From assembly GCA_008921705.1 (NCBI GenBank), contig VFFE01007583.1, positions 1,374,827-1,438,826 on the forward strand: a stretch of DNA of 64,000 nucleotides, given 5' to 3'. Both the position numbers and the translations under genes were made by a program. Below the pieces are notes generated by a model that saw nothing but the letters and a program-made list of their open reading frames with translations, did no database searches and was not told the DNA's origin. Below, piece after piece: positions 26,689-40,100 of the stretch. How positions within the stretch are numbered: the first letter of the stretch is position 1; each line of letters opens with the position of its first letter. The DNA is from Burhinus oedicnemus. Its lineage: Eukaryota > Chordata > Aves > Charadriiformes > Burhinidae.

Positions 26689-28938
26689 GTAATACACATA
26701 GCATAGGTAATAATCACTGGTGGCACACTGAAATATTTCTAATAAAGTCAGTTAAAAGAAACAATTGCAAAACTTCCTTTCTCAAAATATCTTAATATAC
26801 TGAACTCAAAGAACAAAGCCTATAAAGGATTTTGATGGTAAAGAACTATCTAGGTGGAGTTGGTAAGCCTACATGCAAAACTGCAGTCCAGCACCTATCT
26901 TGCTGGGCTTGTAGACAACTCTGTGATGTTCCCAAAAATTTCCTGGGTGCCCAGGGTGGAATCTGCTCTTACTCTGAGCAGCAGATTTCAATCTACCACC
27001 TAAATCAGCACTCAGAAGTTAAGTGTTCCTGCAGAGCTCTAGCAGGCGCCTGCTTTGGTAGGAAGACAAAATAAATGCAAAGACACCCCAAACCTGTTAT
27101 AGAATCCGTCCTTTTCAGACTACGTTCTTCTTTGAAAGTCAACAAGATGAGTGCAAAGCAAAAGAAGTGGTGGTTTTTAATATGTATTTTCATGCAAATC
27201 CTAGAGCAGTTGTGCAGGAAATGAGGTACCTCAGTTCAAATATAACTTTGACCTGAGGAAAGTTAAACCTACGTTTTTCACATTCCCATACAGCACTAAT
27301 TGAGTTATGATTTAGCTTAGATTGATATGAGAGATTATAAGGTGGAGAACATTACTTTTCTCAGTGTTTAGCCAGTAATTTGCTTTTACCTTTTCTTGTC
27401 TCCTGCTGGTATTGCAACTGCTTATCAGAGTTCTTATTTATCTTCAGTCATACTTTGTCTATAGTTATTTCTATTCTCAAGATATTCTTGAGAGAATTTC
27501 TGTTTTCCGGTGCCTGGATACTAAAGAATCAGTTCTTTTTATGTGCAATGCTGTCCTGAGACTTACCTCACTGTCATAGTTTGAGTGTATTTAGAAGACA
27601 GGTGAAGACTTCAGTCCTGGTGTCTGACCCGCCTGACAGATGGTTTGATGTAAGAACCTGTACATCTCCTTTTCATAGTTTGTTTTCAGATTCTTTCTAG
27701 TCTTTACCTTGAAAGCTGGCATATCAGTGGCTTGCTTGATACATTCACACTTTATTTTTGGGGGGTTCAATACTCAGCTGCTTTGTTTTCATGTTGGGGA
27801 GCTGCTCTTTATTGAGCAACTCGCTCCCTTTCTCATGGCACACATCTACACTGATGTGCTGGATATCCTTTGAAGGACTGACAGTGATTTTTAAAAGTCC
27901 TCACTAGTGGTTTATGCTTCATAGTTTTCTGTCCTTGAGCATCCTAGTCAAACTTTCTAGATTAACACTACTGTAGTACCTTTTTTTTTTCCAAATGGGC
28001 CCACTTTGCTGAAGTCATGCTGGTGCAAAACCTTCTGCCTGCCCCTGTCCTATGAGCAAAGTTCCAGGCACTCTCTCTGTCCATAAAAGGTATGCTTGCA
28101 TCATCATTCATGCCAAACATTTTTAGGATTGGATAGAGGGTTCTCAACCCTTGATGTTTACAGGGCGGCTAAGTCATGATCAGGTCATTATGCCCATACG
28201 ATGTAGATGAGGCCCAGTAGTCATGGAAAGTATTAAGATATATTTGAGGCATTTGGTTGAAATTACATGAAGGTCTTTATTAATCTATGAACTAACCAAA
28301 GTGAGGTCACCTGCTGTACTGGTTTTAGTGGTTTTAGAGTTTAGTTGGGGTATTTTTGAAATTTGCAAATATGCCTTAGTTGGTAAAGGCAGCTAGTCAT
28401 AATTTCAGATAGCTTTTAATTTTTATGTAATTTTAGATTAATTTCTCAGTTTCATTTTAATAGTGTGTTTTAGTCATGACAATCAGAAAGAGAATTCCCA
28501 TGTCAGGGAGACAACCTCATTCGTAGCTCATAATCAACTATAAAACTCAGATCTGTAGAGAAACAATGAGTTTTGTATTGCATTGCTGCTTGCAGAACTA
28601 CTTGTTTCACCTAAGCCAGTCAGGTTATGTTCTTTGATTGTTTATGTGTAATATTTGTTTTAGGTTTCCAAATGTTAAATTCATTAAATTAAATATAAAT
28701 GGTAAATTAGATTCATTAATGTTCAGAAAAGTAGTGTGTACTACTTGAATTTTTTGTGTATGTATTATGCTTCTATTTTTTTAATGAACCTTTTTGTCCT
28801 AAGGGTTTTTGTGGCAATCTGTGGTTATAAAGAGGCTTTCATTGATTGTGGTTTTACTATTTTCTCTTCTATAACACTGAAGATTTCAGCTATTCCACTT
28901 GCAATATATTCCCATTTCAATTTTGTCAGTGTCCAGCC
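26689..28938. other. Non-coding; possible 3' UTR at right end
   Basis: Nothing supportable as a gene on the plus strand. If the last-exon candidate at 28939-29078 is real, its 3' UTR would run leftward from 28938. A minus-strand AATAAA (plus-strand TTTATT) lies at about 28276-28281, some 660 bp past the stop, a plausible polyadenylation signal. Confidence 0.4.
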
Positions 28939-29078
28939 CTAACTACGACCTTTACCACGTCCATTTGCTGAGGGACTGGACTTTGGTTTGTCATTATAAT
29001 TGTTATTCCTCCCCTGTACCTGTTTTTCCCTCCTTGTTATTTTTTTAATAGCAAATGTTTGCAGAAGCTTGAATCCTA
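28939..29078 (-). CDS. Candidate last coding exon, unknown protein
   Basis: On the minus strand a long pyrimidine-rich stretch (TTGTTTTTTTGTTTTAAACC) and CCAG precede the frame, with the acceptor ending at 29079. The exon carries two bases of a split codon, 45 codons and a TAG stop at 28939-28941. The peptide starts GFKLLQTFAIKKITRREKQ and ends SSPSANGRGKGRS, giving a basic, asparagine- and serine-rich tail of the kind seen at disordered protein C-termini. Two CpGs sit in the GRGKGR part. The upstream exon must end in phase 1, which matches the candidate at 41275-41338. I cannot name the family. A chance frame is the main alternative. Confidence 0.4.
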
Positions 29079-29889
29079 CTGGGTAATTAAGGTTTAAAAC
29101 AAAAAAACAACCCCTCTTCCTGGTAAATGCTCTTAGGATAATATGCTGGCACATTAGTATCAGAAAAGTTAGTCATGTCAATAACACAAGAAGCACATGG
29201 ATTATAACCTGTCTCCTGAGATGATCTCCCAGGAAAGATGCAGCTGGACAATTTAAAAAGCAAGCAAAGCAGTTCATCCCTTTCTGACTCCTTGTCTCAC
29301 TCCTGCTCCCAAATCCTTCTCTTCAACTTATCTTTTACTCCTACTACATGGAGTGACAGAACAGAGAGGTGGTCTTGAACAGATTAAAATGGGATAAGAA
29401 GGATTTCTGGCTTCTTTTCACTCAAAGTGAAATCAGAATTTTCTTTCCTGGCTCAGAAAGCTTAAAAAAAATCCTCCAAACCAAACACATTTGCCCAAAG
29501 CAATCTTTTCCTTTCCCGTTTCTGAGTCACAAAGCAGTGCTGCTGTTTGGGAGACTTTTCTGTTGCACCTTGAATAACATGTGTGACTTCTAAGAGGAAA
29601 ATGAAGTAAAATTATACAGGCCAACACCACATCTAAATGATAAGTAGCCTTGAAAACTTCTAACTCAGATAAATGCTTATAAAGGCCTCAATAAAAGTTA
29701 ATGCTCCTGTTGTTTGATTCTGATGGAAAAAATTGTAAAATGTCAGGCTTGTAATAAATGCACTAAAGGGTGAATGCCACATTCAGATAAATAAAGCCTT
29801 ATGTCTGAAAAGCAAGAACACTAAAATCCGTGAGTACGTAATAAGAATGTATTAACCTGATGGGCCTCATCTGCTCTTGCTCAGATGAT

Positions 29890-29936
29890 CGTGAAACAGG
29901 AGTAAATCTGAACAACTGGAGAGAGTTACACATGTA
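29890..29936. repeat. Ancient amniote dispersed-repeat relic
   Basis: 'AGGAGTAAATCTGAACAACT' followed by 'GGAGAGAGTTACAC' resembles 'caggagtaactcc...gtcaatggagttacac', a block of the same old repeat family suspected at 2.08 kb. By-eye similarity only. Confidence 0.3.
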
Positions 29937-31959
29937 TGAAATAATAAAGATTAAGTGAAATGACATGTAGGAGCCACAAGTTACTTGGACATCAGCAACT
30001 GGTATTTTTTGCCAAGCTGTAAATATCTCTGTATAACATTTCTTTCCTTATTTTGTGGTGTGTTTAAACACGCACAGGGGGACAGTTTTTCAGTGTTGTT
30101 CATATCACTGAAAACATTTAGATTTTCAGTGAAGCTGTAACTTTTGCTAAGGTATGCGCAGTCAGCTGATGATGTAGAAAATACTGTAGAACATGTTAAA
30201 AGTTTGTATAGCTACTTTGTACAGCGGGATCACAATCTGGTTTCAGAAATCACTTTGTGATTAACAGTTGTAAGGTTCATACAACTAGACTGATGCATAA
30301 TCTAAGAGCATAACGAAGATGAATATCACAAGTATATTTTGAGACTGTATCTCAATATTTTGACATTTGAGAATGTCCTCTGTTTGATACGCCGTTCACT
30401 ACATATTGCTTAGACACTACATGTCATTAGTCAATACAAATGTCACCCTGCTGTGGTATATTTGTTGTGCAACCTCGTCAACATTTAGCAGCTTGACAGC
30501 AGATATTAATTTCATTTGTCTGGCTATTGACTTAAATTAATTTACTCTTCCCACTATTAACAGCATTTACTGCAAAAACTGAGGCATGAAGATGTCGTAA
30601 CAGAGATGTATTTTCCAGCGTCATAGAAGAAATGATACTTTCTTCCTCTTTGGTCAATGAAAATGCTGCTGACAGCATTTGGTGTGCCTTGCTAGCACAG
30701 CTGGGTGCCCAGTAGATGTCAGATGGTTGAGGTGTACAGCTGTACTCCAAGGAAGTATCGTTCTCCTGTTTCAAGGCTGGAGAGTGCCTCTTTTATTCAG
30801 ATCCTCAGGAACCTTCTGAAAGACTTCCCATGCTCGCTTAGGTAACGTGAAAGGGCTTCTGTTGCAGCTTTGCCATTCAGCACTGAGAGTGGCCCTTATC
30901 TTTTAATTTTACTCTGAGGTCTGGAGTGGGTAATGGACTTACAGAGTAATTTGTTTCTGGAATATAACCTACTGCAGTTATTCTCAAACACTGCTTTTCT
31001 CTGTGAGTCACCTGGTACTCTGTGTATGAGATACCTTTCTATCCCTCCCCCTTACTCCTGGATTCTCCCTGTTCTCCACCAAACCATTAACAAATAAGCC
31101 TTAAGGGAGATAGCGTGATAATGGTCCTTTTGAGAATGATCAAAGAGTGGAGCTGTATGGAAAGCAAGTGAATGTGCTAACATAATACAATATGTGAACA
31201 CACAGTAGCATTACATTTTTTGCAGCGTTTGTGTTTCACCAAGTATTCAGTTATGTACAACAGAAGGCAGTGTGACTCATGGATTTTTAGAGTTTGCGTT
31301 TGGGTACTGTCTTAGCTGTTTTTCCCTGAGTAGCAAGCCATTACTTACCTGGCCTGTGTGCTGTGTCAGGCATTTCTGCTTTTCTGAGTGGAAGAAACTT
31401 GGACACTTGAGAGATTGCTCTGCTGCCTCCTCTCCCCTCCGCTCCTAAACTTCTAACCTGAGCTTTATGGCATTTGTTGACTTTCAACCTGTTGATATGA
31501 CACTGAAGCTCATAAGGTAGAGAAGATTTATTGTATTCCAATGTGATTTGTCGATGTGTGATTTTTCTTTCTATCAGTAGGTTACTTTATTGAGATCATA
31601 AAATGAAAATCAGTTTTTCATTTCAACCTCCCACTTGTTCCCCTTTAATTTATTGAAACAATCCTGCAAAGAGTAAAAGAGATTCGTTTCCAGTGTTTTT
31701 AAAGCAGGAGAACAGTTCTAAGGATGAGAAAAAGTGTTTTACAATAGAGATGAAAGAGAAGTTGAGAAAATGGAAAATTGAATGCCCTCAGTGTTTTATT
31801 GAATATGTTGAACTTTGATGAAGCACAAAGGCATTGCTATGTATTTTAAGTTGGCAGGTAATAAATTTTGAGGAACAAAACAAAAGAGAAAGTAGAGTAG
31901 TTAATTTTTCTCTTTCTGATCTGTTGATGAGAGAAACATACAGTGGATGTCATTAAAAA

Positions 31960-32175
31960 CTGGACATTATCCATTCACAGTAATTAAATCAGCCATGGTG
32001 TTTATCTAGTATCTTCGGCTTGGAAATAACAGGAAGAGTGCAGCAAAAATAAATGCTTAATGGTGCTATTCTATGCCTAAATGAAGAGATTAAACTGCAG
32101 CTAGAAATGCCAGCTAATTATGTGACCATTAAATAAGCAATTAACTATGCAAATGTGCTATCATTTAGTCACCTT
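31960..32175. promoter_or_regulatory. Possible conserved enhancer (homeobox/POU motifs)
   Basis: There is a perfect octamer ATGCAAAT at 32147-32154 and TAATTA at 32115-32120. GTAATTAAAT, CATTAAATAAGC and CAATTAAC motifs sit within 200 bp, together with GCAGCTAG and CAGCTAAT. All frames have stops. Such clustering is typical of deeply conserved developmental enhancers, but also arises in AT-rich DNA. No conservation data are available here. Confidence 0.3.
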
Positions 32176-32549
32176 CTTTGTAATGTAAAAGGTTCCTGTA
32201 TTGGTCCTCTTTCTGATGTTTCTATATTGACTTCTATTGATAGGTGACACGTCAGTGATCTCAAAAGGAGAATGTGGATGGAAACAATTTGGGACCAAGG
32301 GTTGTGGTTTTACTGTGTTTGCATGATGCCTGATGTAACAAGGCAGTTATTTTGACTGGAGTTGCTGCTATAACTACCGTAAACACTATTCAAGAGACCT
32401 ACCCTCTTCAGTGTGTGTACACAGTCCAAATGACAGTAAGTACATTGCAGAGCCAAGCGACTCATTCGATTTTTGGAAGTTAAATTAAAGAATTGTTCTG
32501 GTTAAAAGGCAAAGTGTCAACGGAAGACTCAGGTGGCTAATAAAGTTGT

Positions 32550-34125
32550 TGTTAGAAAAATATCTCCTGTAGATTTTGAAATGGAAACATTTCTGAAAGC
32601 GCAGCCAGATGGAAAAAGCTGCACGATGCTGATGTCTGCAGGACCTGAAGGAGACAGATGGTCAGCAACTTAAAAGGTTGAACACTTTCAAATATACATG
32701 GGACAGAAAGAAAAAGAATGAGAATCCAATGGACAAATAATCCTTGATGATCATAAGTCTCCAACTTATTTGAAGTGTGTGAGCCGTATGAAAGCACTTC
32801 CATTCAAACTAAAAGCTTTCATGAGAGGACCCAAGGCTCACTAGACACCAAAGATGAATTGGAAGCTCAGCTGCTGCTCATAAAACTCTGCATTTGTAGA
32901 TGAAGATGACAAGTTAAAACAGAATTTTAATGGCATCATACCTCAGAGACAGATGAAAATCTGTTAACTGTAGATGGTCTGACCCTAGAGAAGGAAAATA
33001 GAATAGAATGAATGCACAGGACTCCTTAGGAGCTAATGAAAATACAGAAAAATGCCTATGAGAAGAACAAGCATCTGGATGGTCACAAACATGAACATAA
33101 GTGACATAAATGCTAAATGGATGATCTCACACTAGTAAGGATGGAAAAGTAGGAGTGTAGAAAAGATGAAGAAATAGCTGTAGTGGCTATGAGTTACATG
33201 ACTTAAATTAAAAATGTGTAATGTACAACACATACAAAAACATGTGTCCAGGAATAGAGTGTATATGTGGCTTTTTATTTACTTGTGCAGATCTGATAAC
33301 TACAAGATCTCAGAAGCAAGGGCATATATACCAATGATAAAAAGTAAATCAGTAATTGAATCTAGGGCATTGAAACCCGGCTTGGCTTTGGTATAAGCCA
33401 TAGAAACCAAGGTGCATGGCACAGTCAGAAAGAAGAAAGCTAAGACAGCCAAAATGTTTTAAAAGATCCTGAGTATTTTGTTTAAATCATTTATATGGAT
33501 GCCACCCATGGTCAGATTACTGAATGCTAGAGGTAACACAGCCAAATAAGAACAATTTCGATGTTTTAGACAGCCACGAGGAGTTTAACCAGCAACTCTG
33601 AAGGCCAAGTTATAACTGTAAAGAGGAATCACAATCACTAGGCTAAATTCTAAGTTGCCAAGTCACTGAGTTTCAAAGTCCTCTTCGGCTGTTCTCAGAA
33701 AAGACTGAAGTTGAGGTATAGACCCTGAGGAGATGCTCACTGCACTTTTTCTCTTCTGCACCAGCTGAGATTATGACAGATTCTTCCAGCCTCAGGACCT
33801 GAAGAACAAATGTCACAAGGACTGAGAGAAAACTCTTGTGCTAATTTGATGTAGATTTAGAGCGCTCTTTCCCCCTCAATGCGTTCCAGCTTGCAGAGTT
33901 CCAAACCAAAGCCGTTTCCATTGGATTTGTCACCTGCAGTGAGCTCACCTCAAGGTGTGTCACCAAAATTGCAGCAGAGGTCACTCACAGACCAAGTAGT
34001 CAGCAGGAAAACTAATTCAGGTTCAAGTAAAGGAGAAGTATCCCTTGTGACCCTTAAAATCTTTATCAGCATCAGGACTCTAAGGATGCAAGGAATATAT
34101 ATAAATCAGCTGTTCTCGGTGTAAG
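32550..34125 (+). pseudogene. Possible decayed coding relic, unknown parent
   Basis: This purine-rich stretch translates into charged, protein-like fragments broken by many stops and frame changes. Examples are DENLLTVDGLTLEKENRIE near 32955, KDEEIAVVAMSYM near 33170, and an 81-codon frame at 33879-34124 with SPAVSSPQGVSPKLQQRS in a serine/proline-rich context. The mix of coiled-coil-like and disordered segments could be a retrocopy of a structural or centrosomal gene. I see no poly(A) tail or flanking duplication and cannot name the parent. A+G bias alone can mimic this pattern. Confidence 0.2.
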
Positions 34126-37100
34126 TTAAATCATTGTTATTTAGACTATGATATCAGACTGAAGCGTCACTCATGGGCTATCAGTCCCAATGAACCCACA
34201 ACAGATGTACAAACAGTGAAAATTACTAGATAATGACTTCTTCAGGCAAAAGGTGTTTGTGCATCTTCCTCCTGTTTCCATTTGTATGTGTGAGATGTTC
34301 AAACTTTGTGAATCTGGGCTTTATTGTCATATGAATAAAACAATCAAAAAGGAGATTGAAATTTACTGGGCAACCACATGGTGTTTCTGCACCCATCATT
34401 CTTAATCACTCACAAAAAACTATACACAAAAGTTAAAAATTGCACAAAAAAGGAAGAACAAAAAAATATGCCATGATGAAAAAGAAATCATAGGCTTAGG
34501 TCTGCTGCAGAATGTCTACCCTGTTCATGATTTGATAGGCTACTGATACATGGAAAAGAATGAAGCATGGTCATATGAGGTTTTGGCTTTTCTTTCACAA
34601 TCAAATCTCATAGACTACTTGATCTTTAAGACAAAATAAGGTGGAAAATTTAGATAATTCAGTCAAATCTTCTCCACCTCATTTGGCAAAAATCATCACC
34701 CAACACCACCATCTATTAACAAGATCCTCACCTAAGACCACCACCCTTGCCAAATGAATATATAGCTTGTTTGTATTTTTTTACTTTAATTTTTGTTTGT
34801 AACCTACAAGATCTGTTAAAACTGCAGTGTAATTTTGTGAATTTTTTTTTTAATTACAGCTTTCAAATGTCTATTAAGTAATTTACATCTCTGCCAGTGT
34901 ATTACTAAGCTAGCAATTTTTAACTTTCACCTTCAGTGCTTAGAAAAACTGAGACTTCATTCCCATTTACACTCATACCAGTCCATTATGTATTTTGTTA
35001 CATAAAGAAGATCTATAGTGTGTGTTTTCTATGCACCTGACTTTTCTGTGGGTCCCTCATCTTCATACAAAACCACGATGCGTTAAACTTAGCAGAGTAT
35101 TGTTTTTCCTCCTTGAGATTTACCTTGCAGACTGACTCACACTTTTAAATTTAAAAAAGTCACGAAACCTATTATCAAGGTTATTTCCAAGGCAGTTACA
35201 CTGGTGCTAAAATTAATACCTCTAGCAAAATGGTTAATGGTTAAGTGTTAAATTCTACAATAAATTTTGTCTTGATAGTTGTTAAGACTAATTCTCTTAA
35301 TTCTCAAGCTGCTATCGCTTTTGCATGGGAACATCTATATTGCTAGTGTGTCCTTATATTACTGTATATTATTATTTGATTTACATGAATTGTGCAGTCT
35401 CATCAGAGAAAAGAAGTGCTTTGTCCCATGCTCTTTTAAATCTCCAGTAGGATGTCTTTCGTTTTTGTCTGTTGAAGAATTATTTCTAAACATTCACACC
35501 AAATTCTTAAAATGTGTTTCCAAATTATGCTGTCAGAACTGTGTTCCCTCTTTCTTTGAATCTCTCAGCTGTGGTCATAGAACAGTAGAAGTGTAAAGAG
35601 TCTATGTTATGTATCCCAGGTTGTCTGGTGTAACTGGAGTAAACTGTACCTGAAGCTGGTATGACTGGTATAGGAGAAACATCAAGGTTGAGCTAATCAA
35701 AAAGGCACAAAACTTCTATTAATGATTTGAGTTTGAGAAAATATTTATTCCATTTTCCCTGTCCAAAGCAGAGAGGGCTTCCTTCATATCATGATCATGG
35801 GAAGAGTACTGGTCTATTATATTTAGCTTGCTTTGTGGTGACTGCTGTTCAGATTTTGACTATCACATTCAAGAGATCCGATTTCTTCACATCAAATTCA
35901 TGTCACCTCCACCTTGAATGCCTTCATTTTACTAGCTCATAACCCCATGCTCATCATGCCATGAAAATCTGGGGGTTTTAGTTCAGCACATCACAAGAAG
36001 TTCATTCTCACCTGGCACCTTTTAAACCTATTAGCCACTTTCAACCAGAATTTGCAGAAGAGTCAGGGATGTTGATATTCTACAAATGCTGTGGATCAGA
36101 GGGAGACCCATTTAACAGGAAACTGACAGTCCTTATGGAAGCTTGCTCCTGAGACACAAATCCACAGGAAAATAAGACTGTAGTTCTGCTGCTTGTTGAA
36201 CTACTTGGTAATCAGCAGAAGATCACAGCAGAGACAGAATAGCTACACTGAGTCAATTCAGTTCATCTATTCATGGCAAAATCAGTCAGTCTTTGTTGTG
36301 GTTACCCAGCTGCTGTGGCAGCATTATTCTGAGAGGTGAATGAAGATTGGTGTTGCTTTTTATGAAACATGAGTGCAATAGTACTTTTATGGTTGGAGAT
36401 TGTTGTAGAAAAATCAGAAAATGAAGTCTCAAAACACTTGGAAAAATCTGTGGAGTTTTCTGTTTTGTTTTCTTTGGGGTTTTTTTTGTTTTTTTGGTTT
36501 CTTTTTAATTCCTGTTAGAAAACTAAAAGAGCATTGTGATGGATTCATTTGTGGTACAGTTTTAACATGCTAAAAATGTCAGACCTTAATCTGTTGAAAT
36601 AACCTTCAGGCTTAGCAACATTTTTTCTTAAGTAAGAAATTCAGAAAAAGTTTGAATATATATATATTTGCTCTATGGAATGATAATAATTCAGACACCA
36701 CAGCATAGCAATATTTTTTTAAAAAGGAGATAGTCTCAAGATTCAGAAATTGAGACTTTTTGGGGAAAAATTACCTCATTTCTGATGAAATTAGGCTTTT
36801 TGTTGTAAACAGGTTATGGGAATACTTCCATTTTTCATTTGTTTCTTTCCATTTTTGTCATAAAATAAAAAAAACTGAAAAATTTTAGTTCAGAGAACTA
36901 TCTTCAGCTCCAGTACGCAGAAGGGACATTACTTTACCAATTCATAGAAAAACCTGTTACACTATATTTCATCAAGCCAAATTCTGACTTTTTTTTCTTT
37001 TTTCCACCCTCACTTTTTGAGACTCAGTTTTACTGTCTCAAATGTCAATATTCCTGCATGGGGATGCTCCTACTGTTTCCACTGACTTAATTACTTCTTC

Positions 37101-40100
37101 AGTGGGCTGTGGATGTGCTCCCTGTTGAGTCCTCACATGTATGGAACTAAAGAAAATAGAGATTTTGAATTTTAGCAAGTAAAATTCAGACACAAAGATT
37201 TAACTATGGTCTTTATTATATAGAGTCATTCTGGTGTGGAGTGGAGTGGTTGTAGTCCTGCTTCATCAAAGATGCTTGAGTTCGTTTCTCCTTTGAGTGG
37301 TAGGTTTTTCTTTTCAGTTTTCCTTGTCCCAAACCACGCTCAAACCACAACAAACAGATACCATATGACTGCTGGCACATCTCATGTCCCCCTTTTTTTA
37401 GTGTCCCCTTTTTCTAATTCCCTTTGTTCTTCAGTTCTTTGCTTTTCTTTGGTATTTACTTACTTCCTCAATTAATTCTTCCAGTTGAACTAGCTTCCCA
37501 ATGAAGTGCAGATACAAAATCAATTGCTTTCAAATTTGGGAGTTTCTTTGCAGCAAATGTAACCTTTATCTATTATCACTTGCTCTTTGTGTAGTGCATC
37601 ATTAAAATCAGGAACTGCAAAATGAACCAGCACATTGTTTATAAAGATGTAGCCAAAATCTGCTTAGTCCTGAAGAGCTCAATTTTCTTATTTTTGAGCT
37701 TTGTGGTACTGATAGTATATTTTCTCTTTTGTATTTTCTTTGACCTTTTCTTTAACCTTCTTAGCAAACATGTTGCAATTCTTCTTGATCATTCCTTGAC
37801 CAACAGTGATGATTATGATTTTTCTCTGCCTCTTGTCCATTGATCAGGAGATGTATGGGCAAAAGACAGCTGCTAGGGCTACCGAGATGCTAAATCATGG
37901 CTTACTTTGCAAGGACGGAAGGCGAAACCACTGGAGGGGGAAAAAAAGAAGTTTTTATTAGGAAAAAAAGTCCTGATGTTCAAAATATTAGGCACCTGAA
38001 ATACATTAGGCACTCCTGAACTACAGATCAGGAGTAGAGTGCTTTGAAGTTCTGTTGTATGCACTGAAGCATCTTAAAAAGCTTGAAGTTTAGGCATTGT
38101 GTTTCAAAATGCAATTTTGTCTTTTGTTGGCATTTTAATTTTTTAAAACATTGTATTTTCACTTTTTCCCATGTTACTTTAAGGGTAAAAGTGTTGGTTT
38201 ATGACATGTTTTCCAAGTTACCAATGGACAAGCAAAGATCTACTTTAATCATTGATATTCTAAATTTAGGTAGTGGATTTAAATAAATTAAATGATAAAA
38301 AAAGGAAAACCTTTAACACAACATAAAAATATTAAATTCTGAAAAGAAAGCAAAGTTTTTCACATTTTCAGTTTAATTAAGTTTTGATCCACTTTTTATT
38401 TTCCTGAAATCAGTATTTGATTGCATACATTCTTGTCTGTTTTCACCACTATACTACAGATAAAATTTGTTGCTACTACTTTCTTCTAGTTACTTTGAAT
38501 GAACCTCTGCCTTAATTCACAGTCTAGCGTATAATAGATTTGCCAGTCATATGTTTCATTGCTGTATGTTCCTACTGTTTCTCATGTAATGTTGATCTAC
38601 CTGTATGTTGTAATAATTTATTGCAATATGGATAGGAGATAACTCTAGCTGTATTCAGTTAACCCAGATTGCTAGAACAAATATTTGATGGAGACTCAGT
38701 CATGAAAAAGAATAATCGCACACAGGAACAGCTGGGTAATGGTCGATTTTCAGCAAAAACACAAACAAAACCCAAGCTCACGTAACTTCAAGGGATTTAT
38801 TAGACGATGCTGTGTCATGCAGGACCGTGCTCATTGCAAGTTTGGTCTCCAGGTTTGTTTTCTCATCAACTTCAATGGAAAGTAGGCTGCCTGTGCTTCA
38901 GAAGGGCTGAGATGCTTTGTATTGACTCGGATAACAGCCTTCGTGGAGCAGAGGAAAGAGTTACGCACTTCTATGCTTTCCATGCTTTAAAAATAGATAG
39001 CTCTTTCTCTGATTTTTCAGGTCTTATTTCCTGAGAGGGAGGATTAACATGCTCGTAGTGACAACAACTCCATTATTCAAAAGCTGCAAACATTAATCCC
39101 AGTCAGAAAGACTACCTTGGAGCATACCCATGCACCTCTCTAACAATACTGATACATTTAGTACTGGTGCACACGTTAAGTTGGTTGTGTTAACTTTTTT
39201 CCCCAGTTATGCCTGCTACATGGGAATAGAATGGTTCTCGTTTACCCTCTAATATATGTAGCTTCACATACTACTTGTGAGGAGACTTTGATTGTAAGCT
39301 CTGTAGGCTATCAGGTTTCTTCAGTGCTTTTTGATGAGTATTGTCTTCCATAAACATCCATATGGGTATGATTACTTCTTTTCTTTGTCAGGGTTTATTG
39401 CTTTCCCTAGAGTTTATTCTGGGACATCCAGCATACTCCAGAGGACATCTTTTTTTCACCTCCAGGTACCAATCATCTGATTGCTTATCAAGAATCCAAA
39501 TAGTTTTGAAAATTGCAAGAATGGCTCACCAGCTTCTTATCAATCACAGATTCTTCATGCTTTCTTCTTTTTCTTGCTGATTAAACAGATCTCATTAATT
39601 TCATTTTTATCTGGAGTGTAGTATTACACTTCTTTGATTTAGTCTCACTGTCAGGTTCTTCTGAATGTTAAAAACATAAACCATTTCACAGCTTATGTCT
39701 GACTGTCTTCCTCTTTCGCTCATCTGTTCCCTACACATATAGAGTGAGTTTTGTTTGACCCATTACCAGAGTTTTAGCTTCATATTTCAACAGTTAACAT
39801 TTCTTTTGTTGGCTTGCCTTTGGGAATTAGGACATCAACCACTTGGAGCCAAAGAATACAGAAGTTTGCTTTGTTCCGTGTCTGAGCACTAGCATTTCCA
39901 AGTAAGCCTCAGTGTCTGATCAGGACAGTGTAATACAAACCTCTGCAGAACACAGCAATGGTCAGGCAACTGTATGCTTTAATAATGAAGCTAGAATCAG
40001 CTTTTTTCTGAGTTTTATCTTCACTGATGGGTTTTGATCCTTAGTGAGCCACCTAGTAGAAAAAACAGCTAGGTAGTAAGTATGTGTTTTGTGTGCACAC

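Larger units (their letters stand above)
29079..32549. other. Non-coding DNA (intron or intergenic)
   Basis: No coding sequence seen. It contains an ancient repeat relic near 29.89-29.94 kb and an enhancer-like block at 31.96-32.17 kb. The rest is unique AT-rich sequence with scattered short A or T runs. Confidence 0.5.
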
